A program made the translations under genes and the position numbers. Below are positions 24,109 to 36,954 of a stretch of DNA of 64,000 bases, one piece after another. Each line of letters starts with the position of its first letter. The stretch's first letter is position 1. Under the pieces are notes generated by a model that worked only from the letters and a program-made list of their open reading frames with translations, searched no databases and was not told the DNA's origin. The DNA lies in the NCBI RefSeq assembly GCF_964275005.1, contig NC_092685.1, positions 13,997,571 through 14,061,570 of the forward strand, read 5' to 3'. This stretch comes from Diadema setosum (Eukaryota; Echinodermata; Echinoidea; Diadematoida; Diadematidae).

Positions 24109-24217
24109 TCGAACGTACGCATTATCCATTCAGTCGATCGGATACGGGCGTCGCTAGTGTAGTGCACATGACGCGCTGTATATCTTCAGGTCTCATTACA
24201 TATTAGCAAATTAAAAC
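24109..24217 (+). other. Possible 5' noncoding exon
   Basis: A pyrimidine-rich acceptor (TTTTTCTATCTCTTCTAG) precedes a 109-base CpG-containing segment that ends in a consensus donor, ACG|GTGAGT. All three frames contain stops, so it would be untranslated. It could be an upstream exon of the arginine kinase, whose first coding exon has a good acceptor about 90 bases before its ATG (CTCTTACCAGCAG, near 31648). There is no transcript evidence. Confidence 0.2.
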
Positions 24218-26164
24218 GGTGAGTACTTTTATATTCCGAGTAATTTTGTTTGAGAGTGGTGTTACTTTATGACTATCTAGACAGTGAGAGTTACAGCCGG
24301 GGACATTTTTAACAGGTAGGGTGCTGGAAAGGTAAACCCTGGCTGCTTGTAATAATATCAAGGACTCTCGCATTTGTAGCTCCCGTCGTATCAAGGTACC
24401 TCATCAGAACCTCACTGCGAACTGCATTTAATCGGTATTTCTAATGTATTTTATTTATTTATTTATTTATTTATTTTTTGCTCTGTCCAACTTTGGACTT
24501 ATGCAATGTCTTTTTTTTCATGAAGAGATAAGGCGTAATCACAATCATATGAAGAAAATCGGTGCCGAAGCCATGCACGATGTCTTCGTTATTTTGTGTC
24601 GTTATTACTATTAGGGAACACAAATGATGTGACCGCCATAATATCTAGTTGTGGGCTCCGAAATGTGAGCAATCCAAAAGTTGCCAATAAATTCAATGAG
24701 AGAAAGGGCGCAGGTGCCTATGGCATGTGCTAGGATTTCATTTCAAACCAACAACTGAACAGCTGTGTGTTGTGAGCATTTTACTGGCCTTATCAACGAA
24801 ACCTATTGGTATAATGACGTTTTAGGATAACATTAATTCTGAATTAATACTGGCATGATGTTTCAACAATTTTACGTAATTCGTAATAGCGAATGCTCAT
24901 TTTAGATGATAGAATTAGTCAATGAAGTTATTTGCACTCTTGCATAACAGTGAATCAACTATAGAAAACCGGGGTTTAGTGAATATGACCGAGCAGCATT
25001 CTGGCATTGATGGTGTTTGCCATATTAATATAGGAGACCTCGACAACAATACATTTCAAACACACGGTTAATTAAGGTTAAGTAAAAAGACAAATATATT
25101 ACGGACATCTAATGATGCATTATAGAGGCCGGCCAGTGGAGATTGTGATAGGTCAGTGAATTCCCAAAATACTTTAGAATGTCACATTTTCCCTTTTTAC
25201 TGGTTGGTAGATATGCAATTCTAGTAACAGTTCCGGTAGAGTAGCTCTTTTGTTATAGACTATTACCCTGATCGTTACATCTCAAAACAAATATTAGACG
25301 CATATCACACTAGCGCAAACAAATCCAGATAATCGCATTCTGTAGTAATGTCTTGTTTTATAAATGACAACGCAGTGGAAATGTGAGAGAATTTATGATC
25401 TCTGTTAGGGCGTTTAACATAAAATATCAGGTGATTTGCCTCTTAGAGTTGAACTACGAGTTGTTACCCGCCATCGCCAAAGAGCGCGGTGGCTGATTCG
25501 AGACCGCCCCTTTGTACGCTCTAAAGCTAGTTGCCATGGACGCGTGCGAACACAATGGCGACATTTTGTAAACTCAGCCGTTGACCCCACTCGCAGAGTT
25601 TCCTGGCTTCTTACATGTTCCGCCTGGTAAATCAAGTGACCCACTTTTCTTACTCGTGCCCTTCCATAAACAAAGGTCACTGCTCACTGGGCAAAATGTG
25701 AGTTTCTTTCATAATTCCTATATGATAACTAAAAGAACTGCTCCCTGTATTCGCACATGATGCAGAAGACCCTAACAACATAATGTGCAATTCGCTGCTA
25801 TGTTCACGTACGCAAGTCCATTAGGGCATAATCATGTTCGTCGTGATTTCAAAGCGGCACCTTCCGCTGGGCAAAGAATTGTTTACGGCTGTTATTGTGC
25901 TAGTTGCCCCCAGTTAGCTTTGTTCGCTACAATCGCCTTCCTTCATTCAGACTCTCCGGTTGTCACAATGCCGCCTGTTGCCATGTACCTGAAATCAATA
26001 GGGTTACTAAGGCCATCGTGTAGTGTTCGGGGACACGGACTTTATTCTCCCTCCTATGCATTTGATTCGTCCTAGTATTTGTGTTTGTTCGGGGAGGTCT
26101 GTCTAACACAACAAACTGTCTTATAGCAACATTTCCAAGCGAAATGCGACGAATAAAACATAAT

Positions 26165-26345
26165 GCGTGATATTCTTCGAATTTTGGCAAATTGTTTGCC
26201 AAACGTTACAAGCGTTATTCCATGCATCATCAATCGACAGTTTCAAAAATCTTCTTAAAACTCATCTATTCCATTTTTTCATAGTTTTCCATAGTCATGT
26301 TTTAACACATTTCTGCATACTTCCAGATACACTTTACCAACCATG
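26165..26345 (+). repeat. LINE remnant: C-terminal end of a non-LTR reverse transcriptase ORF
   Basis: One frame reads SSIDSFKNLLKTHLF, preceded by a Trp (WQIV). This resembles the W-x-x-LP...SI-x-SFK-x-LLKTHLF signature at the end of many non-LTR retrotransposon ORF2 proteins. Only the last 50 or so codons can be recognised. The family is not assignable from this. Confidence 0.5.
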
Positions 26346-29300
26346 ATCGATTTATGTAATCATTACGTAATTTTCAACTCCTTTAAAATTTATATCTTTA
26401 TCATACTGCAAGATTTTCAGTTAAGATTGAATACAATGTCATGTTATTTGTGTAATAATCTTTTTGCTTTCTTTTATTTTGATTATATCATTGCGCAGGT
26501 GAGTATGTATTACAAACGTAAAGAAACTGCGCAATATGAATTCAGTTATTATTGCTATTGTTAAAATTATTATTATCATCATTCTATTTCATAATTCTTA
26601 CTATCTATATTGGTCCTTGTTTTTAGAAGGAAAAAAAATTCCTGTGAACTCTGCGCAGTATAGCATCGCTCGAAATACACACACACACACACACACACAC
26701 ATAATATATGCATACATTTGTTTGAGATTGAACATTATTAATAATGACGAAAATAAATGTTAACGTTATTGTGTCATTCTAGAACCTTGACATACTGACT
26801 TATCGATATAAAGTGCAATACAGTCATGAGGTTGTGGTTTGCTGTTTGTCATCTAACTCACGTATTGCCCTTCATTTTAGAATAAGTTTACAAGTAAAAT
26901 GTCTTGTCTGTCGAAGAAGCACATGCTAGAGACCTTTGATCGTATTTACAATCTTTACTGTTTACATTGTGTCTCAGCTGGATATTGTCTCATTGTGTTG
27001 GTAGCGAAAAATTCTTCTGCCAATTCTTCAGGATGATTGCTGCTACTGAATATATTACGTATAGATGAAGAAATTGAACATCAGTATACTCTGGCACTAT
27101 GGTGTTGTTGTTTTTTTTCATCAATGTCAACGAAATCTCCATCATTTCTTAATATAAATTTTCCATTAATCTCCGTAAGTATTGTGGTTCGTCTGTTATC
27201 TATATCAAGGATCACAATGATGAGTATAGAATACGTGACTTACGTGAGCAGTACATCTTAATGAAATATAGCTTGTGTGTGTATAATGTGTGTGTGTGTA
27301 TGTGTGTATGTGTGTATGTGTGTATGTGGTTTCTCGACGTCTAGCTCGAAATAGAATCGTACAATCTCGAATTCCGAGCGTGCCTTAGGCATGGAAGATA
27401 GATTGATGGTAATATATCGTGTTCACACTTCGCGTTATTAAGCTATTCCCTGTTGATCTCATGGTTTTGTGTGTTGGGCTTTTTTTTTTGTCTTGTTGGG
27501 AGAGAAGATCTGTTTTCGAATCTTCTTTGGTGATATTTAGATAATGCTTAACAATTTTGAATGTTTGTACGAAAAAAACATGTAACATATTGTGAATTAA
27601 AATGTTACTGAGATAGATGAAAAGTTAGACAACAATATTAATGACATTTTTAATGAAAATCTCCAATGACGATGTTTCTTCATGCATACGATTTATCATC
27701 CAATATTCTTTTGTGACTTATTCTATTTAGCTGCAGGCGAATATTTTCCTAATTATACGTTGACATCTTTGATGCCCACCAGTACTTGGTCATTACTTTT
27801 TATAACCCTGCATGAAAAAAGCCCCACAAAATGTCCCCCATTTGACTGAATTTCATGTAAGTATGCTTAAAACAATATTCGGGGTAACAAAGCCGATTAT
27901 GGGATTTTGCTGTGTTTTTTTAAAGACAAAGTTAACCTCTTCCTAAAACTTCGAATTTAAAAGCATGAAATTTAGTACAGTATTACCGAGTGTATAAATA
28001 CAGGCCTATATTCAACAATTTACGTCATTTTTGTTGTTACTAGCTGTTTTTTTTTCTCCATTCTTTGAAGTACATGACATGTATGTGAAAGTGTTCATGA
28101 AAACCTAAGACAGAAAGTTTTATGACGATCAGGAATATTTTTTTTTCAACATGGCACAGTTATCACAAGATTGTTGTTATGAGTGTTCCAGTAATGCACT
28201 TGAATAAACCCTGAACTTCAAAGTCCTTTTTTTTTCCAAGAAAAAAAAAGCATTCTTACATGTTTATGTCTCCATCATTAGATATGCGTAGTAAGGAACA
28301 CCCAATTCTTATGAGCTATTATTATAATGTTAAGGCGGCTGTGATAGAATCTCCCGTTTCAGAATCTATAACCTTTACACAAACAAGTCATATCTGTGGA
28401 AATTTGTTGGTTTTATGATGCGAGTTTACATTTTTTTTTTCGTTGAAAAACTCTGTCACTTACTTGTCACATGTACTTGTGATTCATGGTATGATACGTT
28501 CTGGAATTTTCAGCTGTCAAGGCCGCAGAACTCTTGCGGTTTCAAACGATTTTATCTTGATGACGTCATAAAACTCGAATTTGGTCATACACGACAGAAT
28601 AGAATTTTCAGTTAAAGGGCAATTCAACGCCACATTGAAGTTGATTTCAAATAACATGATAAAGTCAAACACACAGAATGATGGAAGTTATTTCCTAATT
28701 GAATCCGATATTGTTTTAATTTAAAAGACAATTTAAAATGCGAAGAGACCGTCATCGCCCTACTACATGTACGATCATGGGTTCGTGCATTGATAATAAT
28801 GTTGAAATCTTGTATTCAGTTCATGATGAACAGTGAATGTAGTTTCCCCATAGGTCTACATACACACAGAAACACTCACACACACAAACACATTGCAAGC
28901 ATTCATCTTTTTTCCCATTCTTATACATGCCATGGGAGGTCTGAAATGCTTGAAAAGCTGAATTTATTTCAAGCATGAAATGTTCAATGTGACGATACTG
29001 AAAATTTAGAAGAATCGTCAGTGATATATATTCTATTCTAGTTTAAGAATACATGTATTTTGTTTTTCCAAAAGAATTCTATGTTTGTTCATTTAGAGAA
29101 GATGTAATCGTCCTCCAGAACTTATTCCTTCATCATGTAAGTCGACAACATCTAGCACTACTGAATAGATCTTTGATGTAATCAAAGCCGAAGAAGATTC
29201 GGGTTTGTTTGTTTGTTTGTTTTTTCTTATCATTTCTATGATTGGTTTTATCATCACCATGATAAAGGATAGAAAGTACATGATATGGTGATAGCAATAT

Positions 29301-31737
29301 ACTGTTCGTCCAAAAGGTGTAGTTGTAGCAGTGACAGTGATGGAACAATAATATGACAAATGTTCTTATTAGAAGTTGTTTTATACGTGTCGTGAGGTTA
29401 AAATTCGTACTTTCCTGAATATTGCAAAATTCCTCTTCGTGATGTAAGCTATGACTGCGCAAACATCAAACGTAGATTTGTACAAAATATTCTGACCATA
29501 GCCACAAATAGCATCGCTGATATCTTTAAGCTCGGGTAATTCTGTGATATTCCCTGAGGGACTAACTGCTATCATTGACTACAGTCGAATGCCGCGCCAT
29601 CGATTTTTGCTTTGGTATTTTTAAGGTAAATGAACCGATAATGCGTATTAATTACGGTATGCCAGAACAGCCATTCCGAACTCGTGGAAGTAATGCTGTT
29701 GAAAATTTATCGTCGTCATGGATACCTCGATAGTATATTCTACGTATAGAGAAAAGAGTCTCCATATATACGTATTATATAGACATGCATGTGTATGGTG
29801 ATATCAAAAGGGCTTTAATTCATTATGCATGTAGTGAGCTATACATGCATGATTAATATTTTCTTAATCTTGTCAAAGCTTGCTTCAACTTGCCGTGCAA
29901 TGTATATATATTTTTTTCACCACGCATCATTACCTTACCCGCTTGGATTTCTGTAAAATCGTCTTAGTATGCTTCGAAAGAAAGAGTGCAGTGCTCATCC
30001 ATTGCAGTATATTTGTTCAGCAAGCTTCTTCGTAAACATCTGCTCCGAAGATGTTAGAGAATATTTCAGCTATAATAAAATGAATATATCATTGTAATGA
30101 GCAAAACCAAACCATCAGACCTGTCAAGAATGTTTTCTAACGATTTCCAGCAACCAATCATAATGTTCACGAAGTTAGAACGTATAGCCTGTTATCCTGT
30201 ACAAACTATGTTTCTTTTACTGTTTCTCAATCAAGTTTAAAGTAGATTTGAAAACTGAGATAAGCAAAAACGTATGTTATGGGAGATAAGCTCTCATCCC
30301 GTCATTAGACTTCACTTTATAATGGACATGCCCTTACAGGAGACTTCTTCATGATTTTCAGACTTTTGCAATTGAACGCCTATATCTATGGTTAAACTGG
30401 GTAAACAAAGAGCTTCAGTATGTGTAATGTTTGGAATGAGGAATAAGAATGTTTTCAAAATTGATAACAAATCAAAATGAACGAGGATGATGACATGGCA
30501 GCTACACACTAGAATGCATGTTTGGATGCTCAAGGAAGCAGAACAAAAGAAGAAAGCATGCATAAATTGCCCAGGTGGACTTGTTGAGTAAGTGGTAATG
30601 TCATGGAACAACATTGCTTACATTTTTGGAATATGTGAGCCTTAATTGTACGATTGTGATCATCCTTGTTCAGTGTATTGTGTTTGGAGTTTTTAGAGTA
30701 CTGGTCCATATGCTATGGGACCATGATAAATTCCACAAATCTATACATGGTAATATCAAGTCATACACTACGTGATGTTAAATATGATAAATCGTTTGGA
30801 ATGTCTCTTTAAACTCGATTTATAGTGTCCATCAATCCTCGAATGACGTTCGAGGCAAGCAGTGTGAGACGCAATAGGAGCTGAAGGAGAACAGCATTGG
30901 CTGATAACGCCTCACACGTGACCTTGATTTCGCGAGCAATGGCGCCTCGTGTGTGTAATAGGATAGACCCCAAAGACATTTCAGTCTTGCGCGTTGCGAG
31001 ATTGATGGTGGTTGCATCCAGGCATTCAGGCAATAGAATAAAAAGACAAGGGAAAAAATAACAACAGAAAGGTGGCGTACATTCGATCCATGTTCTGATT
31101 ACACCTTGTCTTGAATTACACGCATACTGCAAGCTGTGGTGATTAGTTTAAACGTTGGTGTTGTGCAAGCCAGTCACATTATACGTTTATGTGTTTGTGG
31201 AAGTGGGGGAAAAGAAATAGAAATGGCCCGTATCTATTCCATTGCTTCTTGTAGTTTGCGAAAAGCTGTAACTTTTAAGGGTGTTCTTTTATCCGACCCT
31301 TAAAGTTTATTTCGCTCCGTCCAATAATGACTTTTATTAGTGGCGTCTCACCCCTTTATACAAACCCTCTTACCTTTATAGTGATTTATACACAAAAATA
31401 GGAATCAACGGAGGAAAAATAAATGCAATATGAAAGTTTGAAATCAAAATAAGCTGTTTGATGTCGATTGTATTTGTCTTCAGCTGTGACGAGAATATTA
31501 TCATTGTCTTCCTAAAAAAAAAAGATAAAAAAGAGGAAAAATTTACTTTGTGTTCTGTTTCACAGAAGTGCTCTGATATCAAAACTTCTTGTGCATTTTT
31601 TGTGACTTTAATCACAGTAACCGTGTCCCCTTCTAACTCTTACCAGCAGGAAAAGCTGACGACTGCTTCATAAAGCCATCTTGAAAGCTCGTAGACCAGA
31701 GACATCAAATTCGAAAAACCAAAAGAAAGAAAAAAAA

Positions 31738-34700
31738 ATGGCGAACTTAAAGCAGTTAGATTTCGACGCCAGTGAGGACTACCCGAACTTTGACGGTCAC
31801 CACAGCCTTCTGGCCAAGTACTGTACGCAAGACGTGTACAAGAAGCTGCGTGACGTGCAGACGTCGTCTGGTTTCACCATCGACAGGGCCATCCAGAACG
31901 GCGTGGACAACCCAGGTTAGCCGCCTATAAGCAGCCAGTCCAAGAGCGTTTGATCTTTCTCTGAACATCCCATGCATATACATCCAAGAACAGTTTAACG
32001 TGGGCTCAAAAGTGCATGCGCCATGACATGCATAATGACCAATAATAGTATCTTTTATTATAAAGTGACGAAAACTTTGATGAGACTCCACTTCGAGACA
32101 AAATTTGAAGTATCAGATAAACTTTATGATACTCCAGTGCGACAAATATTTTTATAGGCGTGTACAAGAAGATGATTGTTCAATCGTGCGAGTTCAAAGC
32201 TAATACTTATTTTCAGTCCGTCTCTGCTTTTCACAGCATCATTTTACTATCTACCCTCATCTTTGTTTCGTGTTGTCAATAAGACACAATACGCGTGACC
32301 CGTTTATCAAAATAAAACTTCAATCCACACGCAGACTTTCTATCCGTCACTCTCATGTAGGAGTTAACCAGTATCAAACGTTCGGGTTTGTTTGCTTTGA
32401 TTAATATGCCCAAGCTTCGATTAATATGCCCAAAAGAGTATTGTTTTGGTTGGTGTAATGATAGCTTCAAAGAAAATTTGAAATTGATGAAAACATTCTA
32501 TCTGGTCCCATTTCATTATGATACGATAGATTGTGAATGTATAAAATGTTGAGGCCCTGTGTGAAGTTTTCACTATAAGCACACAGAGAAATTTTGTCCT
32601 CTGGCAGTGCGGATCTTGAGGGCCGATTTAATCACGAGTATTCCTTTCCTCTTTACACAGATTTTCACGTCGGCATTTTAGCTGGCGACGAAGAATGCTA
32701 CACTGTCTTCGCCGACCTCTTCGACAAAGTTATCGAGGAGTACCACAATGGCTTCAAGACAACAGGTGAGTCCGCCAGTAATTGCAAATTAGGTGGAATC
32801 AAACTTGTCCCACGCATGCAGGGCAACCCATCAAAATGAATTAATGGTCAATTGAAGTCGGAAAATGTCCATGGTTTCCGCCAAGGTTGGGTAAGATTAT
32901 GAGGTCAGATCGCCCTATTGAAGACAGCATTAACAGTTCAGTAAGCTGAGAACCTAAAAAATAATTCGATGTATGTATTATGTTTTTCAGTATGAAATTT
33001 TCCAGTGAACAACGACGGCGTCGTATGGATCCTTTGAAACCTGTTTATGTTTGGCTCCAATTTTGTTTCGTGATTGTTAGGGCAAAAATGCGCAATGGCT
33101 CATTGCACTTTGCGTTTTCTCCTATTGCCGCCATAAGGACCTATTGGTACCACTGAAATATTTCTTGAAATAATATCCCACAGCATTATTAGTCTTAAAT
33201 GGACGTGAAAACAGTCAACAAGATCTAAATGATACTTCATCTTTAAAAGTATTATTCTGTTAAAGTATAGCAAAATACATTGCGTACGGGGAAAAAATAC
33301 TTATCAATTTGATACTATACACAGTGTCTGCCCGTAAGTGACTTCAGTTAGGCCTGTTAAGTTTCAAGCACCAGCACCAATCTACGAATGCGAATTATTG
33401 TATGAGCAGTTTATTATATCTGTTCTTTTAAATTCAAAATGTTTTCAACACAGACAACCACAAGACAGATTTGGACCCATCGAAGATTACGGGCGGACCT
33501 CTCGACGATAACTATGTTGTCAGCTCTCGCATCAGGACCGGACGCAACATCAAGGGCTACGCCCTGTCACCACATATTGCTCGCAGTGAGAGACGACAAG
33601 TTGAAAAGCTTGTCTCTGAAGGTAAGCATACATCCAGGGCATACGTCAAAGATACAACAACAAAATAATGAAGATGGATGGATAGATAGGTGATTTTTTA
33701 GAAGGGGAGAAGACGGGCAGAAAGAGTTTGAGCACGAAAGAGAGAGAATGAGAGGAAGAGAATGAGGTAGAGGAGCACGAACTTGAAAGCCGGAAAAAGG
33801 TATAAACCTATTTTATTATGCTTTATGCAAAATTCATTCATTCATTCATTCATTCATTCATTTCAATTTTATTTCCACGCGGGCACTTGCTTCAGCCACA
33901 GACTATCCTTCATAATTCCGTGCATCTCAAAACATACATAACATGATAAAGGAGCATACAGGAACATAGGCCCTACACAGATCATACAATAAAAAATGAA
34001 ATATGAATATAAATCGCGGATGGCCATGAAAAATACACCATGTAAATTTGTTGTTATATGTACTGGTATTAAGAATTCTGCCTGGAGCAATGTTTTAAGC
34101 TTTAGGGAATGTTGTGTTCTTTTGTTTTGTGCTTTGTTGTGTGTTTAGAAAACTTTGACACAATGGTCCATCAATAAGGTGACTTTTTTTTTTCTTAAAT
34201 CTGAGTTGAAGCGAGTAATGGAAGGGATACCTGTTATCCATGATGAGTAGTTAAGAAATTGCGGACGTAGTGAAATGTCACAAAGACGATTATAATCCTT
34301 GCTCGCGAACGCTTGCATCTTGTATTTGCATGGAATCGTAAATGAAGCCACATCTGAAGCTGATAACCGACAAGAAAAGTTCGCTTAGAGGCAGGACCAC
34401 CTTTTGTCATATCATTACCATTATTTCCACATCCCAGTTACAAGAACAGTAGTTTGCAAATGGATAAAAGCATTGAGAATTAGTCTGTATAATCTTTTTT
34501 TGAAGAAAAATGTTGATCAAAAGGAAAGGAATGTAAGAGTAATGTGTAAAAGGTTCGTTTCTTCAATAGTTTCACATGTTGATGTCATCAATTGCTTTCA
34601 TTCATTGTTTTGACCGTATGTGATTGTGAAAATTTCCTCTAGTTTTCATCATTAACGCAAACGCAATATGGATTATCTCTCCTTTCTATTGAAGTTCATA

Positions 34701-36898
34701 TTCAATATATCAGTATCTGTATCATCGTCATTACTATGAATATCATCCCGAACTTTATCATCGCAGCTCTGTGCTCACTGTCGGGAGAGTTCGAGGGAAA
34801 GTATTACTCCCTGCTGTCGATGAGTCCCGAGGACCAGCAACAGCTCATCGATGACCACTTCCTCTTCGAGAAACCCATCTCCCGCCACTTCCTCAGCGGA
34901 GGTATGGCAAGGGACTTCCCCGATGGGCGTGGCATTTGGTACGTATTACCCCAGAGGTGTGAAAATTAATTCCGTATATTTATATGATTCGCTTATTCCT
35001 GACCGTACTTTTTTATATACTGATGCTGTCTGGCACCAGTGGTGCAGTTTAGAAATCATCAGTTTTGTTCATGTTCATGCAAAATTTCACTGTCTTTAAG
35101 CTAATGTCCTTTTTATCCGGCCTGGGCCAATGGCTCAAGTGTGTTATGTTGCATGCGATAGCTAAGTCTGGCACCAGTCATTTATTGACATTGCTTCAGT
35201 CATGTGTCATGTGCCGTGTATTAGACTTTCGGTATTGTGTGTACAAACGTAAGTTTCATCCAGATATGGGTAGTGTCGAGAACAAGGGCAGAGGACCCTC
35301 GTTCATCCAAGTGATATTTGACCACAGAGCCATGCTCTCCCATTGAATCCTGAATGACATAAAATATAACATTGATAGTGCCCTGTTTCTTTGGTGCCGT
35401 GTACCGATGCAAAATGAATCATGTTCATGGTAGGGGAAGGGTGAATAAGTTTTTACATTGTAGGGTCGGGAGTTTGCAAGTAGATTGCTGATATTCTGAA
35501 GGTGGAAATGTCATGTTCCGGTAAAGGCAATTTGATGTCTCTTGAGAAAACTTGATAGCAACTGCCAAAAGTGTTTTGGTATAGTGGTTTTAGTCATTCT
35601 AAGCGATTAATTCACACAATACGTAACATGATAATATCTCCACGAGGTAACAGAACTTCAAATCGCAGAAACGTGAAGTTACGCTGATATCTTGTGACCG
35701 TGCACAGTTTTTGATGGTCTGGAAAAATAATTCATCAAAGTTGTGTCTTCGACATGCAGTAATAGGACGATGTTAAGAGGAAGAAAACAAATAGAAATGA
35801 TGATAGTTTCCTACGGTTTTTAATTTTTTAATTTTTTAATGTTATAATTTGACGTGATGCAATTTTACTATAGGCTGTAGTATTATTTATTTGAAATACT
35901 AACAATGCGCCAGGGACAATGCGTCTTGCATTAGAAATATGGACTGGTGCTCCCCGAACTCATCGTACTCCCCCGTCTTATCCTCGTTAGGCACAATACG
36001 AACAAGACTTTCTTGGTGTGGATCAACGAGGAGGACCAGACCCGTATCATCTCCATGCAGAAGGGTGGCGACATGAAGGCGGTCTTTGAACGCTTCTGCT
36101 CAGGTCTCACACAGGTATAGCATCTAATCTATCTACCCACAGCTATCAAGTCTCTTTGGTGTTACTGCTGCTCTATCAGAGGCCCCTGCTATTCCAATAA
36201 CCCCAACGGTACCAGGTACCCATTAATAAAAACAGATGTTTCAGCGAGGACATGCAGAGCAAAATGCACAATTTCCAGGGGTGACCCAATGGTACCACGT
36301 ACTCGTCTATTTACATCTGCGTAACGAGGGACATCGTGGGTGAAACGTGCGTTGTTCATGGATAAAAGCACAGAATGGGATCCGAACCCAAGACCTTTTT
36401 CCTGAAAATCCATGGTCGTCCTGTCCACTGCACCACGGTATTCCCACATTACCCAAGTACCGCATGATGATTAAATTATCCAAATATATGAATGATATTC
36501 AGTTTTTTGTATATTTGGATACTATATTTGGATACTTAATTATATTAAGTATCCAAATATAGGAATGATATCAAGTTTTTGAATGTGTTAAAAAAAGTAT
36601 GATTAAAAAGAACAAAAAACAAAACATCAAACGATTGCACCACGTATAGAGAAAAAGATACCGCTAAAGTTTCTTCTGCTTTATGTTCAGTGTGGTCAAC
36701 TTAATGACATTGCAAAAAAAAAAAAAAAATTGCCACTTTCCTTTCAGTGATAATGTGCTTGTAAAAAGCTTGCACCACCCCGTCATAAGATTTTAAAATA
36801 CAGTAGAAAAAAAAAAAGATTGAAAGTTTTCAACTCCAATGTAGCATAACCTCGGCAGGAAACACAATACTTGCTTGTACATTAATAATTCAACAAAC

Positions 36899-36954
<56 letters not shown>

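Larger units (their letters stand above)
15011..31737. other. Large intergenic region without a recognised gene
   Basis: About 16.7 kb between the KAT5 3' UTR and the arginine kinase start. Short frames are present but none has recognisable protein motifs or a chain of phase-matched exons. Contents I can support: poly-C tracts (17719-17740, 19480-19498), motif clusters at 17876-18130 and 18580-18870, simple repeats, a MITE and SINE (22805-23235), and a LINE remnant (26165-26345). CpG-richer blocks without clear genes lie at about 21800-22060, 23870-24220 and 25400-26100. A lone exon-like stretch at 17148-17243 and a possible noncoding exon at 24109-24217 are listed separately. Confidence 0.6.

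Noticed and set aside
15011-31737. Retroviral, LTR or Polinton-type fossils
   Set aside because: I saw no protease, integrase, capsid or envelope-like motifs and no paired long terminal repeats here or elsewhere in the window.
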